Assembly: GCF_008364795.1 (NCBI RefSeq)
Contig: NZ_VTTM01000015.1
Location: 1 to 64,000, forward strand
From: Azospirillum oryzae
GTDB lineage: Bacteria; Pseudomonadota; Alphaproteobacteria; Azospirillales; Azospirillaceae
Reading direction: 5' to 3'
DNA length: 64,000 bases
Part shown: positions 23,358 through 36,964 of the stretch, in pieces
Numbering within the stretch: the stretch's first letter is position 1
How the letters are laid out: each line of letters opens with the position of its first letter
Program-made: the position numbers and the translations under genes
The notes under the pieces: generated by a model
What the model was told of the DNA's origin: nothing
The model's database searches: none
The model's input: the letters and a program-made list of their open reading frames with translations, nothing else

Positions 23358-24967
23358 TGATGAATGGCCCGCTGCTGGTGACGTCGATCCTGCGTCACGC
23401 GGCGCTCTACCATGCCGACACCGAAATCGTGTCGCGCACCACGGAGGGGCCGATCCACCGCTACACCTACGCCGACGCCTGGGTCCGCGCCCAGAAGCTG
23501 GCCAACGCGCTGGCGGCACTGGGGATGCAGCCGGGCGACCGCATCGGCACGCTGGCCTGGAACGGCTACCGCCATCTGGAATGCTATTACGGCATCGGCG
23601 GCTCGGGCATGGTCTGCCACACCATCAATCCGCGCCTGTTCCCGGAACAGATCGCCTACATCGTCAACCACGCCGAAGACCGGCTGCTGTTCACCGACCT
23701 CACCTTTGTGCCGCTGCTGGAGGGCATCGCCCACGAGCTGACCGGGCTGAAGGGCATCGTCGTGATGACCGACCGGGCCAACATGCCGGCCTCCAGCCTG
23801 CCCAACCTGCTGTGCTACGAGGATCTGCTGGCAGAGCAGCCCGACAGCTTCGACTGGCCGGAGTTGGACGAGAACACCGCCTGCGGCATGTGCTACACCT
23901 CCGGCACCACCGGCAACCCGAAGGGTGTGCTGTACAGCCACCGCTCCTCCTACCTGCATGCCATGGCCGCCTGCATGCCGGACGTGTTCGGCCTGTCGGC
24001 GTCGGACGTCGTGCTGCCGGTGGTGCCGATGTTCCACGTCAACGCCTGGGGCGTGCCCTATGCCGCGCCGATGGTCGGCGCCAAGCTGGTCTTTCCAGGC
24101 GGCAAGCTGGACGGCGCCAGCCTGTACGAACTGTTCGAAAGCGAAAAGGTCACCAACACCGCCGGCGTCCCGACCGTGTGGCTGGCCCTGCTGAACTGGC
24201 TGGACGCCAACAGGAAGAAACTCACGACCATGCGCCGCATCGCCATCGGCGGCTCCGCCTGTCCGCCGGTGATGATCCAGCGCTTCCAGGAGATGGGCGT
24301 GGAGGTTCTGCATGCCTGGGGCATGACGGAGACCAGCCCGCTCGGCCTCGCCAACATGCCGAAGGGCAAGCATCGCGGACTGGACGCCGACGCGGCGCTG
24401 GCGCTCGCCTCCAAGCAGGGTCGGCCGATCTGCGGCGTGCAGTTCCGCGTGGTCGACGGCAACGGCAACGACGTGGCGCGCGACGGCACCAGCTTCGGCC
24501 GGCTGCTGGTGCGCGGGCCCACCGTCTGCTCCGGCTATTTCGGCGTGACGGAAAGCCCCGCCCACCAGACGGTGCCGGGCTGGTTCGAAACCGGCGACGT
24601 GGTGACGATGGACGCCGACGGCTATGTCCAGATCGTCGACCGCACCAAGGACGTCATCAAGTCCGGTGGCGAATGGATCAGCTCCATCGACCTGGAGAAC
24701 ATCGCCGTCGGCCATCCGGGCGTGCAGGAAGCAGCCGCCGTCGCCGTCCCCGACGAGAAATGGGGGGAGCGCCCGGTGCTGGTCATCGTCCGCAAGCCGG
24801 ACTCCACCCTGACCCGCGAGGAACTGCTGGCGGTCTTCGACGGCAAGGTGGCGAAATGGTGCATCCCCGACGACGTCCGCTTCGTCGACAGCCTGCCCCA
24901 CACCGCCACCGGCAAGCTGCTGAAAAGCGAGATCCGCCACATGCTGACCAGCCTGGACGGGGTGTGA
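23342..24967 (+). CDS. Fatty acid/3-(methylthio)propionate-type acyl-CoA ligase
   Basis: A 541-residue AMP-forming ligase. The P-loop-like motif is YTSGTTGNPKGVLYSHRS, followed by PMFHVNAWGVPYA, GGSACPP, the adenine-binding HAWGMTETSP, the hinge GWFETGDVVTMDADGYVQIVDRTKDVIKSGGEWISSIDLEN and the catalytic C-terminal Lys in PHTATGKLLKSEIR. The wording is that of the medium/long-chain ligase group that includes DmdB (methylthiopropionyl-CoA ligase). It activates a carboxylic acid with ATP and CoA. GGGAGTG precedes ATG 23342, inside the end of the merR gene. Substrate unproven. Confidence 0.88.
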   Translation: MLRGMMMNGPLLVTSILRHAALYHADTEIVSRTTEGPIHRYTYADAWVRAQKLANALAALGMQPGDRIGTLAWNGYRHLECYYGIGGSGMVCHTINPRLFPEQIAYIVNHAEDRLLFTDLTFVPLLEGIAHELTGLKGIVVMTDRANMPASSLPNLLCYEDLLAEQPDSFDWPELDENTACGMCYTSGTTGNPKGVLYSHRSSYLHAMAACMPDVFGLSASDVVLPVVPMFHVNAWGVPYAAPMVGAKLVFPGGKLDGASLYELFESEKVTNTAGVPTVWLALLNWLDANRKKLTTMRRIAIGGSACPPVMIQRFQEMGVEVLHAWGMTETSPLGLANMPKGKHRGLDADAALALASKQGRPICGVQFRVVDGNGNDVARDGTSFGRLLVRGPTVCSGYFGVTESPAHQTVPGWFETGDVVTMDADGYVQIVDRTKDVIKSGGEWISSIDLENIAVGHPGVQEAAAVAVPDEKWGERPVLVIVRKPDSTLTREELLAVFDGKVAKWCIPDDVRFVDSLPHTATGKLLKSEIRHMLTSLDGV

Positions 24968-24971
24968 TCCA

Positions 24972-25009
24972 AAAAGAAAACGGGCCGGACGGCATGAACC
25001 GTCCGGCCC
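24972..25009. terminator. Bidirectional terminator, glpK and acyl-CoA ligase
   Basis: An 11-bp perfect stem (24982-24992 with 24999-25009, loop CATGAA) is preceded on the plus strand by AAAAAGAAAA (24971-24980). Read on the minus strand this gives hairpin plus TTTTCTTTTT, a canonical Rho-independent terminator for the glpK transcript. On the plus strand it follows the ligase stop by 14 bp but has no T-tract. Confidence 0.85.
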
Positions 25010-25145
25010 AGTGTCCTCGCGGGAGTGGCGAGGACGACGCACCCGAGGGAGGAGCGCGCAACCAAGGTCAATCTACAGGCTGACGAAAGAGGCGACTTGT
25101 TCGTCTGCGCCACACTCTCAGCAATTTCACGCCATCGAGGCTGTT

Positions 25146-26639
<1,494 letters not shown>

Positions 26640-26671
26640 GGAAGCGTTCCCTCGTGATTTCTTGGGCTTCC

Positions 26672-26812
26672 TCCCTCTCCCCCCGGGGAGAGGGTCGGGG
26701 TGAGGGGGATGCATAACGTGATTTTTCAAGGAATGCGGAGCGGCTTCAACTATCGAAAGACACGCTGTGCATCCCCCTCACCCTAACCCTCTCCCCGGGG
26801 GGGAGAGGGGAT
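26672..26812. repeat. Inverted pair of CCCTCTCCCC-GGGGAGAGGG palindromic repeats
   Basis: A 42-bp unit at 26673-26713 (palindrome CCCTCTCCCC/GGGGAGAGGG followed by a GGGTGAGGGGGATGCA tail) recurs as a near-exact reverse complement at about 26768-26810, with about 55 bp between. Only two or three positions differ. Units of this wording are widespread intergenic repeats in GC-rich bacteria. It lies inside the glp operon, between glpV and glpK, and can fold into a very strong RNA hairpin. Confidence 0.85.
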
Positions 26813-26934
26813 ATTCAGGGAAACAAAAAATCGGGGCGGCGTCCTGCCTTTGAAAGAAGGGCCGCCGCCCCAGGGTCACCTCCGGCGCAACCAGGATGGA
26901 TACCGGAGGGGCGAACCCGTCACCGCAACCCGGA

Positions 26935-28698
<1,764 letters not shown>

Positions 28699-28829
28699 GC
28701 TTCCTCCCACTTGATCGACTTGGTGTCGGGTTGACGTTTCGTATTGCTCTTACCGGCGGAACAGCCGCTCACTTCGTCATCCGCCGCCTCGGCAACGGTG
28801 ACGGAACCCTTGAAAACTCTGGTTTCCCC

Positions 28830-29108
28830 TCAGCCGAAGCGGATCACCAGCGCGATCCAGACCAGCGCGACCGCGGAGGCGCCCCACAGCGACGCGTCGG
28901 TCGCGGCGAGCCAACCCAGATGGATGAAGGCGCTGCCGAGCAGACCGATGAACAGGCGGTCGCCGCGGGTGGTGCGCATCGGCAGGAAGCCCTTGGCCTC
29001 CACCGTCGGCGACACCACCTCCCAAACCGTCATGCCGGCCAGCATCAGGGCGATGCAGAGGAAGAAGATCGCGGTCGGCGTGGTCCACGCCATCCAGTCC
29101 ATATCCAT
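28830..29108 (-). CDS. glpU: Small integral membrane protein of the glycerol importer (DUF2160)
   Basis: A 92-residue protein with three likely membrane helices: IFFLCIALMLAGMTVWEVV, RLFIGLLGSAFIHLGWL and ASAVALVWIALVIRFG, beginning MDMDWMAWTTPTA. DUF2160 proteins of this type occur as glpU in rhizobial glycerol ABC operons, where their exact task is unclear. It lies 15 bp after glpQ in the operon. An auxiliary or assembly subunit of the permease is the likely role. Confidence 0.88.
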   Translation of the reverse strand: MDMDWMAWTTPTAIFFLCIALMLAGMTVWEVVSPTVEAKGFLPMRTTRGDRLFIGLLGSAFIHLGWLAATDASLWGASAVALVWIALVIRFG

Positions 29109-29123
29109 GACGCGAGCCCTCCC

Positions 29124-29989
29124 TTAGACGCGGCCCAGGGCAAAGCCCTTGGCGATGTAGTTGCGGACGAACCAGATCACCAGCGCGCCCGGCAGGATGG
29201 TCAGCACGCCGGCGGCGGCCAGCAGGCCCCAGTCCATGCCCGACGCGCTGACGGTGCGGGTCATGGTCGCGGCGATCGGCTTGGCATCGACCGAGGTCAG
29301 CGTGCGGGCCAGCAGCAGCTCGACCCAGCTGAACATGAAGCAGAAGAAGGCGGTGACGCCGACGCCGGCCCGGATCATCGGCAGGAACACCGTGCCGAAG
29401 AAGCGCGGGAAGCTGTAGCCGTCGATGTAGGCCATCTCGTCGATCTCGCGCGGCACGCCGGACATGAAGCCCTCCAGGATCCAGACCGCCAGCGGCACGT
29501 TGAACAGGCAATGGGCCAGCGCCACCGCGATGTGCGTGTCGAACAGCCCGACCGTCTGGTACAGCTGGAAGAAGGGCAGCAGGAACACTGCCGGCGGTGC
29601 CATCTTGTTGGTCAGCAGCCAGAAGAAGACGTGCTTGTCGCCGATGAAGCGGTAGCGCGAGAAGGCGTAGGCCGCGGGCAGCGCCACCGTCAGCGAGATG
29701 ATGGTGTTCAGCGTCACATAATAGATCGAGTTGATGTAGCCGCTGTACCAGCTGGGATCGGTGAAAATGACGGCGTAATTGCGCAGCGTCGGGTTGTGCG
29801 GATACAGCGTCAGGCCCGACAGGATCTCCTCGTTCGTCTTGAAGGACATGTTGACCATCCAGTAGATGGGCAGCATGAGGAAGATGATGTAGCAGACCAG
29901 AACGATCGTCCTGTTCGAAACCCGCGCCGAGGAGCGGCGGATGTTGGCCGGCGCCGCCAGCGCACCGGGAGCGAGAACCGCAGCCTTGC

Positions 29990-29993
<4 letters not shown>
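29124..29993 (-). CDS. glpQ: Glycerol ABC transporter permease
   Basis: A 289-residue inner-membrane permease with six membrane helices, MalG-like. The cytoplasmic EAA loop is EGFMSGVPREIDEMAYIDGYSFPRFFGTVFLPMIRAG. The N-terminal extension (about 30 residues) precedes TIVLVCYIIFLMLPIYWMVNMSFK. ATG 29993 overlaps the glpP stop (ATGA, 29990-29993) and has GGAGAGGGAGAGAAGAA upstream, so the longer open frame to 30353 is not used. It pairs with GlpP to form the channel for glycerol. Confidence 0.93.
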
Positions 29994-30865
<872 letters not shown>

Positions 30866-30879
30866 GGCTCATGGCTCCT

Positions 30880-31956
<1,077 letters not shown>

Positions 31957-31970
31957 CGCTCCCGCCCCCC

Positions 31971-33074
31971 TTAAGCGATGTTGCGCAGCGCGCCGCGCCG
32001 CCAGTTGGGTGCCGCCACCAGCTGCCCGGCGGTGGAGAAGACGAAGATGCGGTCGGGATCGGCATAGACCTGGATGTCGCTGCCGATGGGATGGCTGTGC
32101 ACCCCCTCCTCCCGCGCGACCAGCGTGGTGTCGCCGTGGCGCAGATGGACGAAGGTCTCCGATCCGCTGATCTCCGACAGGGCGACCCGGCCCTTGATCG
32201 GAACCAGCCGCTCGCTCCGCCGCAGCACCGTCAGGTGGTTGGCACGGATGCCGACCTTGCAGGGGCCGGCCGGCAGGTTGCGGTCATGGGCCGACAAGGG
32301 CAGGCTGGTGCCGTCGGACAGGGCGACGCGGTCGTTGGTCAGGATCGCGTCCACTACGTTCATCGGCGGGTCGCTGAACACCTGCGCGCATTCCAGCGAG
32401 GCCGGCGTGTGGAACACGTCGCCGGTCGCCCCGGTCTGCAGCATCCGCCCCTCATGCAGCACCGTGACGTTGCCGCCGAGGATCAGCGCCTCCTGCGGTT
32501 CGGTGGTGGCGTAGACCACCGTGGTCTTGCCGTCCGCGAAGATGTCGCGCAGTTCGGCGCGCAGTTCCTCGCGCAGCTTGTAGTCCAGGTTGACCAGCGG
32601 CTCGTCGAGCAGCAGCAGGCCGGCGCCCTTCACCAGGGCGCGGGCGATGGCGCAGCGCTGCTGCTGTCCGCCCGACAGTTCGGCCGGCAGGCGCTCCAGA
32701 TAAGGTTCGATCCGCAGCATGGCCGCGGTGCGCCGCACCTTGGCGTCGATCTCCGCCTTGTCCTTGCCCTGGCGGCGCAGCGGCGAGGCGATGTTCTCGT
32801 AGACCGTCATCGCCGGGTAGTTGATGAACTGCTGATAGACCATCGCCACATCGCGATGGCGCACCGACGTGCCGGTGACGTCCTTGCCGTTTTCCAGCAT
32901 GCGCCCGGCGGTCGGCTTGTCCAGCCCGGCCATCAGCCGCATCAGCGTCGTCTTGCCGGCCAGCGTCCGCCCCAGCAGGACGTTGAAGCTGCCGGCTTGC
33001 AGCTCCAGCGACAGGGGGTGGAGATGCTGCTCGGCGCCGACGCGCTTGGCCACGCCTTCCAGTGTGAGTGTCAC
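31971..33074 (-). CDS. glpS: Glycerol ABC transporter ATPase lacking the H-loop histidine
   Basis: A 367-residue ATPase with C-terminal TOBE-like domain. Walker A is the unusual but valid GRTLAGKTT, the Q-loop VYQQFINYPAMTVYENI, the signature LSGGQQQRCAIARAL is canonical and Walker B is LLLLDEPLVNLDY. The switch histidine is missing: the H-loop reads YATTEPQEALIL instead of YxTHDQxEA. The start is GTG 33074, which overlaps the glpD stop (GTGA) and has GGGAGGA upstream; the longer open frame to 33215 lies inside glpD. Partner of GlpT. Confidence 0.92.
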   Translation of the reverse strand: MTLTLEGVAKRVGAEQHLHPLSLELQAGSFNVLLGRTLAGKTTLMRLMAGLDKPTAGRMLENGKDVTGTSVRHRDVAMVYQQFINYPAMTVYENIASPLRRQGKDKAEIDAKVRRTAAMLRIEPYLERLPAELSGGQQQRCAIARALVKGAGLLLLDEPLVNLDYKLREELRAELRDIFADGKTTVVYATTEPQEALILGGNVTVLHEGRMLQTGATGDVFHTPASLECAQVFSDPPMNVVDAILTNDRVALSDGTSLPLSAHDRNLPAGPCKVGIRANHLTVLRRSERLVPIKGRVALSEISGSETFVHLRHGDTTLVAREEGVHSHPIGSDIQVYADPDRIFVFSTAGQLVAAPNWRRGALRNIA

Positions 33075-34693
33075 CGCATTCCTCCCATCGACCGCAGGCC
33101 GGGGTTTTCGCCCGTGTCCCTGTTGGCCGTAGCTTCGCGGCGCCGGTCGAACCAGCCGCCGATGGCGTCCCGGATCGCAGCGTCCAGGTGCAGCCCAAGT
33201 TTGGAGCGCCGCCACAGGAAGTCGTCGCCGGTCATGGCGAACTCCTCCCGCGCGGCATAGTCGAGTTCGGCTTCAAAGACGCCGCCCCCGAAATCGATGC
33301 CCAGATCGTCCAGCCCCTGGGCCGCGCCCAGCAGCCGCTCCACCCGCGTGCCGTAGGCCCGCGCCAGCCGCAGGGCCAGCGCATCGGGCAGCCAGGGCCG
33401 GCGCCGCTTCAGACCGGCCAGGAAGCCGGCGAAGTCGGCGTCGGCGATGTCGCCGCCGGGAAGCGGCACATTCGCGGTCCAGGTGGCGCCGTCCTTGCCG
33501 AGCGCCCGGCCCAGCTTCTCCGTCGCCTCCTCCGCCAGCCGGCGGAAGGTGGTGATCTTGCCGCCGAAGATCGACAGCATCGGCGCCTGACCGGCCGGCT
33601 CGTCCATCTCCAGCACATAGTCGCGGGTGACGGCCGAGGCGTTGCCGCTGGCGTCGTCGAACAGCGGCCGGACGCCGCTGTAGGTCCACACCACGTCGCT
33701 CTCGCTCACCGGCTTGGCGAAGTAGCGCGACACCGCCCGGCACATATAGGCGATTTCGTCCGGGGCGATCGCCACCGCGCCGGGATCGCCCGAATAATCG
33801 AGGTCGGTGGTGCCGATCAGGGTGAAATCGCGCTCGTAGGGGATGGCGAAGACGATGCGGCGGTCATCGTTCTGGAAGATGTAGGCGTGTTCACCTTCGA
33901 ACATCTTGCGCACGACGATGTGGCTGCCCTTGACCAGACGCACCGACTTGTCGACGGTGACGCCGGTGCGCTTGGCGATCATCTCGCGCACCCAGGGACC
34001 GGCGGCATTGACCAGGGCGCGGGCGCGGACGGTGCGGGTGGCGCCCGTGGCCACGTCGACCAGCGTCGCTTCCCACAGCCCGTCGCGCCGCTCAGCCTTC
34101 TCGCAGCGAGTGCGGGTCAGGATTTCCGCCCCACGCGCCTTCGCATCCATCGCGTTCAGCACGACAAGCCGGCTGTCCTCCACCCAGCAGTCCGAATATT
34201 CGAACGCCTTGGTGAAACCGCCCGACAGCGGCTTTCCAGCCGGCGCGCTGGTCAGATCGACCCCGTGCGATCCCGGCAGCAGCTTGCGCTTTCCCAGATG
34301 ATCGTAAAGGAACAGGCCGATGCGCACCATCCAGGCCGGGCGCATGCTGCTGTCATGGGGCAGAACGAAACGCAGCGGCCAGATGATGTGCGGAGCGGCG
34401 CGCAACAGAACCTCGCGCTCCTGCAGAGCTTCCCGCACCAGACGGAATTCGTAATATTCGAGATAGCGCAGGCCGCCGTGGATCAGCTTGGTGCTGGCGG
34501 ACGAGGTGGCGCCCGCGAGGTCGCCCTGTTCGCACAGCACCACCGACATCCCGCGCCCGACCGCATCGCGGGCGATGCCCGCCCCGTTCACGCCGCCGCC
34601 GACGATCAGAAGGTCGGCCACCACGGAACCGGCAGCACCGGGTCCGCCTGCACCGGGCCGGCCGTCCGTTCCTGCAGGGCTCGCGTTTGCCAT
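33071..34693 (-). CDS. glpD: Glycerol-3-phosphate dehydrogenase (aerobic, FAD)
   Basis: A 540-residue flavoenzyme. After a Gly/Ala-rich start it has the FAD-binding LLIVGGGVNGAGIARDAVGRG, then GATSSASTKLIHGGLRYLE, NAAGPWVREM, IGTTDLDYSGDP and YSGVRPLFDD, with C-terminal SIFGGKITTFRRLAEEA. It oxidises glycerol-3-phosphate to dihydroxyacetone phosphate at the membrane and feeds electrons to quinone. ATG 34693 has GGAGAGGAA upstream. It is the first gene of the operon and stands behind a cluster of GlpR-type half-sites. Confidence 0.96.
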   Translation of the reverse strand: MANASPAGTDGRPGAGGPGAAGSVVADLLIVGGGVNGAGIARDAVGRGMSVVLCEQGDLAGATSSASTKLIHGGLRYLEYYEFRLVREALQEREVLLRAAPHIIWPLRFVLPHDSSMRPAWMVRIGLFLYDHLGKRKLLPGSHGVDLTSAPAGKPLSGGFTKAFEYSDCWVEDSRLVVLNAMDAKARGAEILTRTRCEKAERRDGLWEATLVDVATGATRTVRARALVNAAGPWVREMIAKRTGVTVDKSVRLVKGSHIVVRKMFEGEHAYIFQNDDRRIVFAIPYERDFTLIGTTDLDYSGDPGAVAIAPDEIAYMCRAVSRYFAKPVSESDVVWTYSGVRPLFDDASGNASAVTRDYVLEMDEPAGQAPMLSIFGGKITTFRRLAEEATEKLGRALGKDGATWTANVPLPGGDIADADFAGFLAGLKRRRPWLPDALALRLARAYGTRVERLLGAAQGLDDLGIDFGGGVFEAELDYAAREEFAMTGDDFLWRRSKLGLHLDAAIRDAIGGWFDRRREATANRDTGENPGLRSMGGMR

Positions 34694-34748
34694 TGGGTTC
34701 CTCTCCGTACCGCGCCGGTTCCTTGCGAACCCGGCCGCTTTCGTTTCG

Positions 34749-34793
34749 GAACATAGAATGTTCGTTCGCGTTTGAAAAGGAAAATGTTTGTTC
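34749..34793 (-). promoter_or_regulatory. GlpR operator cluster upstream of glpD
   Basis: GAACAT-AGA-ATGTTC (34749-34763) is a perfect 6-bp inverted repeat. The half-sites AATGTTCGTTC (34757-34767) and AATGTTTGTTC (34783-34793) are direct repeats 26 bp apart. ATGTTCG/CGAACAT is the core of the known E. coli GlpR operator. They lie 55-100 bp before glpD, where they could overlap the promoter. The repressor gene is at 39502-40317. Confidence 0.65.
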
Positions 34794-34799
34794 AACGGA

Positions 34800-35060
34800 T
34801 CATGTTTTTGAGGCTACGCCGGATCCTGCCGTTTTCCTATCGGAAAACGGGCGCGAAGCCAGCTATGGCACGGATTCCAACTGCGTTTCCGGTGCGATCG
34901 GGTTACCACGTCCAAGCGGCGGAACGGTCCGTGCCCACAAAGCGTCAGGCTTGCCGACGCCCGGGCTGGAGATTTCCCGTCAGCCGCAACGTCGGTCCGG
35001 CGGCGGCTTCCGGACGTTGTCTAGCAAACAGACGACGTTCGATCCGTTACAGGCGATCCG
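34800..35060. other. Intergenic region upstream of the glp operator
   Basis: Together with the operator this is a 367-bp gap between glpD and the TPR-GT61 gene. I see no gene or clear hairpin in it. Two copies of CGATCCGTTACAGG (from 35039 and 35050 on) form a short direct repeat just past the stop of the GT61 gene. Confidence 0.4.
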
Positions 35061-36812
35061 TTACAGGCGGGCAATCGCTTCCTCGACAAGACGGGCCAGG
35101 GCGGCGAGGTCGATGTCGACGGGAACATCCAGCCTGTCGACCAGACGCTCCGAATATTCGACCGGATCGCCGGCGAAGCTCCCGGTCAACTGGCTGAAAT
35201 GCCCGATCAGCGTGGCCTGCGTCCCCATCTGGATGTTCCAGGAAGAGTCCGGATGGAAGAAGTCCGGGTTGTTCAGGTGAATCCAAGTGGCGTTGGGCGA
35301 TAGGTAGACATGATTGGAGGTGCCGGCGCCGATCGGTGCGACCACGATCTCGGCCTGCGCGACAAGCTCGATCGTTTCCAGGACGTTCAGCGACTCCGGC
35401 GGAACCACCTCGAAACCGTAGCCGGCCAGCAGGTCGCCCACCGCGGCGTCGTTGGCGATGCGATGTTTCGGATACGAGTTCCGGCGGGACAGGAAGACGC
35501 GCCGGGGCAAGGGGCCGCGGTCGGGCCGGATCCGCGCCAGCATCACCTCGCGCAGCCAGCGATAGGCGACGGGATAGGAGACCGGCGACGGCACCACCGC
35601 CCGGTCGAAACGGTAGAGCGAAAACGTGCCTTCATGGCCGAGGGTGCGGCGCATGTCGACGATGCGTTCGCGCCGGATGCCGACCAGTTCGAGCATTTCG
35701 TACTGATACTCGCGTACGTCGAACAGGATGACCGGCAGATCCTGTGCCTCCGGAACCCGGGTGCAGGCAATCAGCATCGGCAGCACATCGACCATGAAGT
35801 GCCAGTAATTGGGGGTCGAGCGTACGAAGATCGCGCGTTCCGGAATGTCGACCACCCGGTAGAGCGGGCGCGGCAGGCGGATCGCTCCACTCACCAGTTC
35901 GGGCGTCACCCCGACCAGCGGCACATTGCCGCCGTTCACCACGCTGTCCTTGCTTTCGCGAAGCATGTGCCGGCGATCGGCCAGGATGAAACTTTCGAAG
36001 TTGTCCTTGACGTAAAACCCCTGGATCACCTCGATCCTGGCGTCGAACGCCACCCCGACCGGCGCCGCGCCGAGAGCCGGCAGGTCGTCGAGATAACGGT
36101 GCAGGTAAGCGGGATAATCCTCGTATGCCGCCTGCGGCACCGGTTGGGCCTCGGGCTGCCAGATGTGGGCGGACAGTCCGGCGGCGGCGCACCAATCCGG
36201 AAACTCGTGGATATCGACCGTGAAAATGTCGATGTCGCTTTCCGCCACGGTGCGAAAATCATAGCGGTTCTTCACACGGACGCAGTCTTCGGCCAAGTCG
36301 CGCCAACCCGTGAGCAAGGCGATCCGGATGTGCCGCTGGAACAGGTCGTAGAGTTGCTGGTTCATAGTCGGGGCGTTGGCCAGCCCGAGAAGTGCGCTGC
36401 GAAGCCAGGGCCCGGCAGCGTCCATGTCGTTCCGCATGTGAGCTGAAAGAGCCATATTGAGCGCCTGGGCGCAATACAGCTCGCGCAGGGGCATGGAGCC
36501 GGGACTGGCGGCAAGGCCGCGCTCATACCACCGGGCGGCGGTTTCCGGCTGGCTCAGGCTGCGGTACAGATTGCCCAGATTGATGAAAGGCGCGTCGAAC
36601 CATGGGTTGACGGCAATCGCCCGCTGCATCAGCGCAGCCCCCGCCTGCGGATCTCCGGACCGCCAGCGCACCAGCCCCAGGCAATGCAGAGCATTGAAAT
36701 CAAAAGGCGAATGGCACAATACGATTTTGTAGAGCTGCTCGGCCTCGCCCAATCGCCCGGCTTGATGATGTGCAAGGGCGGTGGTCAGGAGATCGGTCGG
36801 GTTCGAGATCAT
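35061..36812 (-). CDS. TPR-repeat protein with GT61 (DUF563) glycosyltransferase domain
   Basis: A 583-residue cytoplasmic protein. The first 130 residues hold about three TPR units (LAHHQAGRLGEAEQLYKIVL, ALHCLGLVRWRSGDPQAGAALMQRAI, PFINLGNLYRSLSQPETAARWYERGL). The C-terminal 300 residues carry GT61 hallmarks: NYWHFMVDVLPML, PRRVFLSRRNSYPKHR and EIVVAPIGAGTSNHVYLSP. Such enzymes transfer sugars to polysaccharides or glycoproteins; target unknown. Its codons and its upstream DNA (TTTTATATTAT just before the start) are richer in A/T than the glp genes, a hint of transfer. No clear Shine-Dalgarno precedes ATG 36812. It interrupts the glpD-glpR neighbourhood. Confidence 0.82.
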   Translation of the reverse strand: MISNPTDLLTTALAHHQAGRLGEAEQLYKIVLCHSPFDFNALHCLGLVRWRSGDPQAGAALMQRAIAVNPWFDAPFINLGNLYRSLSQPETAARWYERGLAASPGSMPLRELYCAQALNMALSAHMRNDMDAAGPWLRSALLGLANAPTMNQQLYDLFQRHIRIALLTGWRDLAEDCVRVKNRYDFRTVAESDIDIFTVDIHEFPDWCAAAGLSAHIWQPEAQPVPQAAYEDYPAYLHRYLDDLPALGAAPVGVAFDARIEVIQGFYVKDNFESFILADRRHMLRESKDSVVNGGNVPLVGVTPELVSGAIRLPRPLYRVVDIPERAIFVRSTPNYWHFMVDVLPMLIACTRVPEAQDLPVILFDVREYQYEMLELVGIRRERIVDMRRTLGHEGTFSLYRFDRAVVPSPVSYPVAYRWLREVMLARIRPDRGPLPRRVFLSRRNSYPKHRIANDAAVGDLLAGYGFEVVPPESLNVLETIELVAQAEIVVAPIGAGTSNHVYLSPNATWIHLNNPDFFHPDSSWNIQMGTQATLIGHFSQLTGSFAGDPVEYSERLVDRLDVPVDIDLAALARLVEEAIARL

Positions 36813-36964
36813 TTCCGATAATATAAAAGTTTGATTCTACCCCGCACCTTACCCCGATTGTCGGGCTGTATGGAATACTGGCTCGATCGATGCCCGGGTT
36901 ATCGAACCGGGTCGTTCACCCAGGGCATCGCCTGCACATCGATCGACAAGGTCGCACCCCAGGT

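Noticed and set aside
26640..26729. N-terminal extension of glycerol kinase to 26729
   Set aside because: The extra 30 residues come from the palindromic repeat; ATG 26639 has a good ribosome site and gives the family-typical start.
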